Below, one piece after another: positions 58,071 to 64,000 of a stretch of DNA of 64,000 bases; the stretch's first letter is position 1; each line of letters opens with the position of its first letter. The notes under the pieces are model-generated. The model did no database searches. It was not told where the DNA came from and worked only from the letters and a program-made list of their open reading frames with translations. The stretch is from Flavobacterium defluvii. Lineage in GTDB: Bacteria > Bacteroidota > Bacteroidia > Flavobacteriales > Flavobacteriaceae. Location of the stretch: NCBI RefSeq assembly GCF_900129555.1, contig NZ_FQWC01000008.1, positions 124,001 to 188,000 of the forward strand, given 5' to 3'. The translations under genes were made by a program, and so were the position numbers.

Positions 58071-58168
58071 TGTCATTTTGACGAAGGAGAAATTGCACTT
58101 TGAAATTCTACAAAAAAGTTATTCTTTGTTGATTAAACGTGTGCAATTTCTCCTTCTTCAAGATGACA
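58071..58168. repeat. Long inverted repeat (TGTCATTTTGACGAAGGAGA arms)
   Basis: TGTCATTTTGACGAAGGAGA...TTGCAC (58071-58098) is complementary to GTGCAA...TCTCCTTCTTCAAGATGACA (58141-58168), separated by about 42 bases. Located between the start of the TPR gene and the end of the MBL-fold gene. Confidence 0.75.
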
Positions 58169-58191
58169 TATATTATGCCAAAACAAAATTC

Positions 58192-58869
58192 TTATAATTC
58201 TATAGATTCTCCAACGGCAAGCAGCATTAAATCTTTTCCTTTATCAAAGAATTTGCGAATTGATTCTTCGTGGTTGATTTCGATATAACCGAAAGTATCA
58301 AAGTGATATCCCAGAATTTTATCGCATTCAACAAAATCAGAAGCGATGATAGCATCTTCAACGTCCATTGTAAAATTATTTCCGATTGGAAGAATTGCCA
58401 AATCTAATTTTGTTCTCAACGGAATTAACTTCATATCGTAAGTAAGTGCTGTATCTCCTGCTATATAAATGTTTTTATGTTCGCCTTCGATTACAAATCC
58501 GCCAGGATTTCCGCCATAAGTACCATCCGGAAAAGAACTTGAGTGAATGGCGTTTACATATTTTACTTTTCCAAAATCAAATTTCCAGCTTCCGCCATGA
58601 TTCATTGGATGTGCGTTGAAACCTTTTTTAGCATAATAACTCGTAATTTCGGCATTTGAAACTATAACCGCATTAGTGTTTTTTGCAATAGTTTCAACAT
58701 CTAAAACATGGTCGCTATGCGCATGAGTAAGTAAAATATAATCAGCCTTTAATGTGTTTATGTCTATAGCGGCAGCCTGCGGATTTCCCGAAATAAACGG
58801 ATCAACAATAATATGTTTTCCTCCAACTTCGATACCTAAAGATGCGTGTCCGTAAAATGTAATTTTCAT
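58192..58869 (-). CDS. Metal-dependent hydrolase of the UPF0173/MBL fold
   Basis: A 225-residue metallo-beta-lactamase-fold protein: THAHSDHVLDVE gives the H-x-H-x-D-H metal motif (about 49-54), AGDTALTYDM the bridging Asp, and GYHFDTFGYIE the last His. UPF0173 members (YtkL type) are hydrolases of unknown substrate. It lies 28 bp after menA on the minus strand, likely co-transcribed. Confidence 0.9.
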   Translation of the reverse strand: MKITFYGHASLGIEVGGKHIIVDPFISGNPQAAAIDINTLKADYILLTHAHSDHVLDVETIAKNTNAVIVSNAEITSYYAKKGFNAHPMNHGGSWKFDFGKVKYVNAIHSSSFPDGTYGGNPGGFVIEGEHKNIYIAGDTALTYDMKLIPLRTKLDLAILPIGNNFTMDVEDAIIASDFVECDKILGYHFDTFGYIEINHEESIRKFFDKGKDLMLLAVGESIEL

Positions 58870-58896
58870 TTTTTAATATTTAAAGTTTAACTTCAA

Positions 58897-59859
58897 TTAT
58901 CTTCCTCCTAAAAATAGATTCACAATTATGTCTGATATCAACGAAATCATACAAACTGTTAATAGTATTGATAACAGGAATGTACTTAGTGCCAGTTTTT
59001 TTAATTCAGGATCTAAAAGCTTAGGGTTTTGGTTTTTATAGACCGTAATTAAATGTTTAGTTAAAGGAATATAGGCCAGTAAAAATAAATATTGATCGAA
59101 ACGATAATCGCTTAAAGCAGCAAAAATGATTACTAAAAGCATAGCGGTAATAATCAAAAAGTAATGGTATTTTTTTGCTTTTGCTCCGCCCATTTGCACT
59201 ACAATTGTATTTTTTCCTGATTTTCTGTCTGATTCTTCATCGCGCATATTGTTTAGGTTTAAAACTCCAACACTTAATAAACCAATTGAAACCGCGGGAA
59301 GAATTAGAAGCGGATCTACTTCTTTTGAATATAAAAAGTTAACACCTAAAGTGCTTACAAGTCCGAAGAAAATAAAAACAAATAAATCGCCAAATCCTTT
59401 ATATCCGTAAGCTGAATTTCCTACAGTATAACGAATTGCCGAAATAATGGCTGCAATACCCAGTAACAAGAAAAAAATCGAATAACCAAAATTGTCTTTT
59501 CCAAAAGCAAAATAAATAAGAATTATTGCTGATAATAAAGTCAATATTGATGTGATTATAATCGCCTTTTTCATTGCCTGCGGCGTTATAATTCCGCTTT
59601 GAATGGCACGCTGCGGGCCAACTCTGTCAACATTGTCTGTTCCTTTTACCCCATCACCATAATCGTTAGCAAAATTGGACAAAACCTGCAAACCAAGCGT
59701 TGTTAAAAGTGCGAAACCAAAAATCTTCCAGCTAAAAACTTCTGTTGGAGTATTGATAGTTTCTGTTGGGTTTGAAAGTGCATAAATACTTCCAACTATA
59801 ATTCCGGAAACTGATAAAGGTAATGTACGCAGTCTTGCGGCTTCAATCCAGTGTTTCAT
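58897..59859 (-). CDS. menA: 1,4-Dihydroxy-2-naphthoate polyprenyltransferase
   Basis: A 320-residue UbiA-superfamily prenyltransferase with about eight to nine membrane helices. The Asp-rich motifs are NFANDYGDGVKGTDNVDR (about 62-79, first) and NNMRDEESDRKSGKNT (about 201-216, second). It attaches the isoprenoid chain to DHNA, making demethylmenaquinone. It lies downstream of menB with 93 bp between and upstream of the MBL-fold gene. Confidence 0.93.
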   Translation of the reverse strand: MKHWIEAARLRTLPLSVSGIIVGSIYALSNPTETINTPTEVFSWKIFGFALLTTLGLQVLSNFANDYGDGVKGTDNVDRVGPQRAIQSGIITPQAMKKAIIITSILTLLSAIILIYFAFGKDNFGYSIFFLLLGIAAIISAIRYTVGNSAYGYKGFGDLFVFIFFGLVSTLGVNFLYSKEVDPLLILPAVSIGLLSVGVLNLNNMRDEESDRKSGKNTIVVQMGGAKAKKYHYFLIITAMLLVIIFAALSDYRFDQYLFLLAYIPLTKHLITVYKNQNPKLLDPELKKLALSTFLLSILLTVCMISLISDIIVNLFLGGR

Positions 59860-59880
59860 TTATATTTTTGTTTATTTGGT

Positions 59881-59938
59881 TTTAAGTTTCAAGTTTCGAG
59901 TTATTCACTTAACGTGCAACTTGAAACCTGAAACCTTA
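59881..59938. repeat. Short repeat between menB and menA
   Basis: AAGTTTCAAGTTTCGAGTT at the left is partly complementary to AACTTGAAACCTGAAACCTT at the right. It shares words with the repeat at 10209-10316 and with 2655-2690. Confidence 0.55.
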
Positions 59939-59952
59939 GACAATTTATTAAT

Positions 59953-60786
59953 TTACGGTATCCATTTGTTTTCGCCAAAGTTTGGTTTTCTTTTTTCCAA
60001 AAAGGCATTTCTTCCTTCTTTTGCTTCTTCTGTCATGTATGCTAAACGTGTAGCTTCTCCGGCAAAAACCTGCTGTCCTACCATTCCGTCATCAGTCAGG
60101 TTCATGGCAAATTTTAGCATTTTGATCGAAGTTGGTGATTTTTGAAGAATTTCCTGAGCCCATTCATAAGCCGTTGCTTCTAATTGGTCATGAGGAATTA
60201 CAGCATTTACCATTCCCATTTCAAAAGCTTCCTGAGCAGAATAATTTCTACCTAGAAAGAAAATCTCACGGGCTTTTTTCTGTCCCACCATTTTAGCAAG
60301 ATATGCAGATCCGTAACCACCGTCAAAACTAGTTACATCAGCATCAGTTTGTTTAAAAATAGCGTGTTCTTTACTTGCCAGAGTCATATCACAAACAACA
60401 TGTAAACTATGTCCTCCGCCAACAGCCCAGCCCGGAACTACAGCAATAACAACTTTTGGCATAAAACGAATTAATCTTTGAACTTCTAATATATTCAAAC
60501 GATGCTGTCCGTCATCACCAACATATCCCTGATGTCCACGCGCATTTTGATCGCCTCCGCTGCAAAAAGAGTAAATACCGTCTTTTGTCGATGGTCCTTC
60601 TGCAGAAAGCAAAACCACTCCAATTGAAGTATCTTCTTGTGCGTCGTAAAAAGCCTGGTATAATTCTGAAGTTGTTTTTGGTCTGAAAGCATTTCTAACA
60701 TTGGGTCTGTTAAAAGCAATTCTGGCAACTCCGTTACATTTTTTATAGGTTATATCTTCAAATTCTCTGGCTGTGATCCAATCCAT
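59953..60786 (-). CDS. menB: 1,4-Dihydroxy-2-naphthoyl-CoA synthase
   Basis: A 277-residue crotonase-fold enzyme. Motifs: FCSGGDQNARG (oxyanion loop 1), VPGWAVGGGHSLHVVCDM (oxyanion loop 2), and TDADVTSFDGGYGSAYLAK (active-site Asp-containing loop). It closes the second naphthalene ring from o-succinylbenzoyl-CoA. The MenE ligase gene is not in this window. Its 5' side faces the large 713-bp gap. Confidence 0.95.
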   Translation of the reverse strand: MDWITAREFEDITYKKCNGVARIAFNRPNVRNAFRPKTTSELYQAFYDAQEDTSIGVVLLSAEGPSTKDGIYSFCSGGDQNARGHQGYVGDDGQHRLNILEVQRLIRFMPKVVIAVVPGWAVGGGHSLHVVCDMTLASKEHAIFKQTDADVTSFDGGYGSAYLAKMVGQKKAREIFFLGRNYSAQEAFEMGMVNAVIPHDQLEATAYEWAQEILQKSPTSIKMLKFAMNLTDDGMVGQQVFAGEATRLAYMTEEAKEGRNAFLEKRKPNFGENKWIP

Positions 60787-61039
60787 TTCTATTTGTTTTG
60801 TTTTAAAATTATAGTGTAAAAATAAAGCATTTTTTACATTTTCTCCTATTGAATTTTGTTTAACTCACAGCTAATTTTTGTTTCAATGTTAACAATTAAG
60901 GTAAGCGTACAAAAAATAACACTTTTTAACATTAGTTTTAAAAAATAATAAGTAATTTTACACCCTAGAAATCAATGAGATACAAGTTATTTTATTGATA
61001 TAAGATTGATTTTCTTTCACTGATTTATTAACCTAAAAA

Positions 61040-61159
61040 ATGATTTTTTTGAGAAAATTTAAAAAATTTGTCGCTCAGTTTTTTATGGTTTTGATAAATA
61101 AACCTGCAAAGAACGAGCAAATGATTTATTCGTTTGTCAAAATTTCAAAAAGGAGATAG
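61040..61159 (+). CDS. Very short basic ORF (39 aa), doubtful
   Basis: ATG (61040) to TAG (61159), 39 codons, rich in Lys, Phe and Arg (RKFKKFVAQFFMVLINK in the first half; SKRR at the end), giving a basic amphipathic peptide. It is the only frame of any length on the plus strand of this gap. No upstream promoter box of good quality was found. It may be real, part of a regulatory RNA, or chance. Confidence 0.3.
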   Translation: MIFLRKFKKFVAQFFMVLINKPAKNEQMIYSFVKISKRR

Positions 61160-61445
61160 TAACACCTAAGGTTAAACGCTAGAATTGTTTTGTAATTAGT
61201 ATAAAATTGATTACGAAAAGAGGAAAAAATGCTAACTAAAACTTTCTATAAGTTATTTTATTAAACCAAATGGATTAGCCGTGAAATTAAATTTTTGCTT
61301 TTTAAGATAAACGCATCAATTGTTTAAAGACATACCATTAAGAAGGTAATTTCTAAAATTCGTAAAGCTATTACTTTCGAGATGAATTCGAATTATTTTA
61401 TTTCTGTTTTTTTTTAATTACAATTTTTTTTAAAACTAGAATAAA

Positions 61446-61477
61446 AAGGGAAAGGCTGCTTGTAATGAGCGGCCTTT
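61446..61477. terminator. Terminator downstream of the S1-domain gene
   Basis: AAAGGCTGCT-TGTAATG-AGCGGCCTTT with one G-T pair. It has T-rich sequence on both sides, so it could also end a plus-strand RNA coming from the gap. Confidence 0.75.
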
Positions 61478-61499
61478 TCTGTTATAAAAATATTAAAAT

Positions 61500-62357
61500 T
61501 TAATTTTCCTTTACCAGATAAATCCCGTCTTCTTTAATTTCGATAAGTTTGTCTTTGTATAAAGCACCAACAGCTTTTTTGAAAGTTTTTTTACTCATTT
61601 TCAAAACTGTTTTAATATCTTCTGGATGCGAATTATCATTTAAACGCAAAAATCCGCGGTTGGCTCTCAATTCACTTAAAATCTTTTCTGCATTAGGCTC
61701 AATACTTTGATAACCTTGTATTTGTAAAGCTACATCTATTTTATGATCAGGACGGATATTTTTAATATAACCGCGCATTCTGTCTCCGGTTCTTATCGAA
61801 TCATCATAAACTTCATCTTTATACAAAAGGCCTTTATGTTTCTCATTAATAATTACATTAATACCAATTTCTGTAATATGCGAAACAATTAAATCTACTT
61901 CTTCTCCTTTTTCTACCGTTAAATGATCATTGCTCAAAAACTGATTTGTTTTACTTGATGCGACTAAACGGTTTGTTTTTTTATCCAGATATAAATACAC
62001 CAAATAGCGTTTGCCCTTTTCCATTGGCCGTGCCTGTTCCTTAAACGGTACCAAAATATCTTTTTCCATTCCCCAGTCCATAAACGCACCAACATTATTG
62101 ATGTAATTTACTCTTAAAAGAGCAAATTCATTCAGTAAAATATAAGGTTCAAGTGTGGTTGCAACGGGACGTTGTTCGTGATCCAAATAAACGAAAACAA
62201 CAAGTTCTTCACCTATTTCAAATTCATTTGGGACATATTTGTTTGGTAATAAAACGTCGTGAACCCCGTCTGGATCTTTTTCAGGATTTCCTAAAAAGAG
62301 CCCTACTTTTGTATCACGTAATATAGTAAGTGTATTGTATTTTCCTATTTCCAGCAT
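61500..62357 (-). CDS. S1-domain RNA-binding protein (CvfB-like)
   Basis: About 285 residues. Three OB/S1-like beta-barrel domains in tandem (about 1-60, 65-135 and 145-215) are followed by a C-terminal winged helix (VLKMSKKTFKKAVGALYKDKLIEI). This is the layout of CvfB/YitL proteins, which bind RNA and influence expression. I start at the ATG at 62357 (MLEIGKYNTL), which begins the first barrel; the longer frame adds residues with no pattern. Confidence 0.85.
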   Translation of the reverse strand: MLEIGKYNTLTILRDTKVGLFLGNPEKDPDGVHDVLLPNKYVPNEFEIGEELVVFVYLDHEQRPVATTLEPYILLNEFALLRVNYINNVGAFMDWGMEKDILVPFKEQARPMEKGKRYLVYLYLDKKTNRLVASSKTNQFLSNDHLTVEKGEEVDLIVSHITEIGINVIINEKHKGLLYKDEVYDDSIRTGDRMRGYIKNIRPDHKIDVALQIQGYQSIEPNAEKILSELRANRGFLRLNDNSHPEDIKTVLKMSKKTFKKAVGALYKDKLIEIKEDGIYLVKEN

Positions 62358-62463
62358 TTTTCTTAAGATTCTAATTTGAAAAGCTTCTGAGCTTTTAAAG
62401 TGCAAATGTACGAACTTTGAAAATGGTAAACCTAAAAATGTTTTGGATTGAAGCTATAAAAAG

Positions 62464-62490
62464 AAAAAGCGTCCTATTCTGACGCTTTTC
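62464..62490 (-). terminator. Terminator of the DUF2853 gene
   Basis: On the minus strand GAAAAGCGTC-AGAATAG-GACGCTTTTTC, with a T-run after the stem. Confidence 0.85.
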
Positions 62491-62501
62491 CTGTTTCAAT
62501 T

Positions 62502-62843
62502 TTACTTATAAACACTTTCTTTTTTAAAGTGAACTGTTAATAAATAATATACAACAGCTCTGTATTTATGTTTGTTAAATTTTCCGTATTTTTCTAATAC
62601 TGCATGTATTGCTCCAAATAATTCAGGACTGTCTGGTAAACCTAATTTTTTTACTAAAAAGTTCTTTTTTACTGTTTCCAGTTCTGATTCCTGAGTACCC
62701 GCTACAACTGATGCATCATCATTATATATTGCTGGTCCGCAGCCAATTGTAACTTTCGTTAATAAATCCATATTTGGAGTTACTCCACATTTCTCTTTCA
62801 AATCAGCCGCATACTTCTTGATTAGTTCATCTCTTTTGCTCAT
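62502..62843 (-). CDS. DUF2853 family protein
   Basis: A 113-residue soluble helical protein starting MSKRDELIKKYAADLKEKC and containing the TIGCGPAIYNDDASVV segment (about 46-61) and a C-terminal FNKHKYRAVVYYLLTVHF, which fit DUF2853. The function is unknown. It lies between the CvfB-like gene and menD on the minus strand with its own terminator. Confidence 0.82.
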   Translation of the reverse strand: MSKRDELIKKYAADLKEKCGVTPNMDLLTKVTIGCGPAIYNDDASVVAGTQESELETVKKNFLVKKLGLPDSPELFGAIHAVLEKYGKFNKHKYRAVVYYLLTVHFKKESVYK

Positions 62844-62936
62844 AATATATTTAATATTGGTTATTATTTATGCAACCAAATCTAAATAATATTAAAAAGC
62901 AAAGCAAAAATTTAACACAATTTAACCTACAAAATA

Positions 62937-64000
62937 TTATACTAATTCTTTAAAGTATTGTTTTAGAATAACATCATTTTCAACTGTTGGCGTAAAAACT
63001 TCTAATATTGAAGGTGCATCATTAGAATCATACAATTTTACCAGATTCACATTAAGTTCATCCAAATCATTAGCTTTAAAGTAATTACATTGATACATTC
63101 TCGCTAAATGTTCAGCAGTTAATTGATGTGAAGTTTCAAAATAAGTATTAAAAACCGGTTTTTCCTGATGTCCCGGCAAAATTCTAAAAATACCTCCTCC
63201 TCCATTATTAATTAAAATAATTTTGAAATTTTTAGGTATATAAGAATTCCATAAAGCATTACTATCGTACAAAAAACTAATGTCGCCAGTAATAAAAACG
63301 GTTTGTTTATAGCTCGCAACAGCCGCACCAACTGCTGTAGAAGTACTTCCGTCAATTCCGCTTGTTCCTCTGTTGCAGAAAACTTCTATTGAAGGATCAA
63401 TTTCTATTAATTGTGCATAACGAATGGCTGAACTATTACTTATTTGAAGCTGACTGTTTTTAGGAAGCGATTCAATAACTTTTTCGAATACTTTAAAATC
63501 TGAAAATGGGATTTTCTTTAGATATTCCTGTTTTCTGATATTTCTTAGGGCGTAAATTGAATCAATTTTAGCAAAATAATCACTTGCTGTAAATTCTGTT
63601 TTTGGAAGCAGATCTTTAAAGAAATCATTAGGTTCCATCACAAAATGTTTACTTAAAGCATTAAATGTATCATAAGCTCGTAAAGTGTCTATGTGCCAGT
63701 GATGTGCAGGTTTATATTTTCTTAAAAATGCTTTGATACGCTTTGATACGATCATTCCGCCAAAAGTAATTAAAACTTCGGGCTCTAAATCCTGAAAATC
63801 AGCATCATCAAAAGGGGTAATTAAAGAATCAATGCTATTGATAAAACTCGGATGATGTAAGTTTGATGTCGTTTCTGTAAGCACAACAATTGATGGATCG
63901 CCGGCAAAATTTTCCAAGATTTCCTTATCAATTGAATTCACTTCGTTTATTCCGCCAATAAGAATTAATTTTCGTTTAGCCGAATTCCAGATCGAAACAA
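62937..64000 (-). CDS. menD: MenD, C-terminal part (2-succinyl-5-enolpyruvyl-6-hydroxy-3-cyclohexene-1-carboxylate synthase), cut by window edge
   Basis: The frame is open to the right edge with no start; about 354 C-terminal residues are seen. GTSGIDGSTSTAVGAA and TGDISFLYDSNALWN are the ThDP/Mg2+-binding region, NNGGGGIFRILPG the following loop, and the C-terminal LEVFTPTVEND ends the domain. MenD is the first committed step of menaquinone synthesis, from isochorismate and 2-oxoglutarate. The remaining N-terminal part lies beyond 64000. Confidence 0.92.
   Translation of the reverse strand, partial: VSIWNSAKRKLILIGGINEVNSIDKEILENFAGDPSIVVLTETTSNLHHPSFINSIDSLITPFDDADFQDLEPEVLITFGGMIVSKRIKAFLRKYKPAHHWHIDTLRAYDTFNALSKHFVMEPNDFFKDLLPKTEFTASDYFAKIDSIYALRNIRKQEYLKKIPFSDFKVFEKVIESLPKNSQLQISNSSAIRYAQLIEIDPSIEVFCNRGTSGIDGSTSTAVGAAVASYKQTVFITGDISFLYDSNALWNSYIPKNFKIILINNGGGGIFRILPGHQEKPVFNTYFETSHQLTAEHLARMYQCNYFKANDLDELNVNLVKLYDSNDAPSILEVFTPTVENDVILKQYFKELV

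Larger units (their letters stand above)
60787..61499. other. 713-bp gap with no standard gene
   Basis: AT-rich, no long frame and no recognised RNA family. It holds one short ATG frame at 61040-61159 (39 codons, basic; described separately), a purine-rich segment (AAAAGGAGATAG, AAAAGAGGAAAAAATG) and a terminator-like hairpin at 61446-61477. This could encode a small RNA. Nothing more can be supported. Confidence 0.5.

Overview
The window looks like chromosome from a Flavobacterium-type member of the Bacteroidota. The support is AT-rich DNA with very AT-rich gaps, TAnnTTTG promoter boxes with upstream TTG/TTTG, ATG starts without clear Shine-Dalgarno sites, and flavobacterial gene types (fused E1 alpha/beta dehydrogenase, OmpA-like proteins, menaquinone genes, Bacteroidota-type arginine decarboxylase with a deoxyhypusine-synthase homologue, YpdA). 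No phage, integrase, transposase, rRNA operon or CRISPR array was seen.

Layout. 1-6.3 kb: truncated helicase, membrane and regulatory genes (MscS channel, RDD, Crp/Fnr) and a medium-chain reductase. 6.5-16.4 kb: fused 2-oxoacid dehydrogenase E1, 2OG-Fe(II)-type oxygenase, a co-directional run of small metabolic genes (SUI1-like, nucleoside phosphorylase, DinB, VOC, DUF4265, orphan solute-binding protein, transglutaminase) and a secreted Ntn hydrolase. 16.5-27.8 kb: stress and regulatory genes: an ArsR-SRPBCC-DoxX operon behind a double operator, two Tet(X)-like flavin monooxygenases each beside an AraC regulator, VOC proteins, HxlR/SDR. 27.8-28.7 kb: a tandem array in which two nearly identical GIY-YIG nuclease genes alternate with 5'-truncated tRNA-like sequences downstream of an intact tRNA-Val(UAC). 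29-39 kb: ABC exporter, proline dehydrogenase, aroB, polyamine genes with a 59-codon upstream ORF, an Asp-rich protein, RecQ. 39-48 kb: PEP carboxylase, Lrp/AsnC, an M14 peptidase divergent from an XRE regulator with four matching palindromes, acyltransferase, spermidine-synthase-like protein, M23 peptidase, lipoproteins. 48-54 kb: class V aminotransferase, MsrA, SelO, YpdA, CYTH. 54-64 kb: OmpA-like pair and a dispersed menaquinone cluster (menC, menA, menB, menD) interleaved with TPR, MBL-fold, CvfB-like and DUF2853 genes; menD runs off the right edge.

Working together. MenD, MenC, MenB and MenA cover most of the chorismate-to-demethylmenaquinone path, and AroB feeds chorismate. Arginine decarboxylase and the DHS-like enzyme suggest homospermidine/spermidine synthesis, but no agmatinase gene lies between them. 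Many 3' intergenic spaces hold long inverted repeats of several sequence families; in places these supply the 3' end or a false 5' extension of a reading frame.

The most unusual structure is the GIY-YIG/tRNA-like tandem array. Next are the XRE operator set and the Tet(X) homologue with altered substrate-contact residues. All family calls come from reading motifs by eye; no database search was run.
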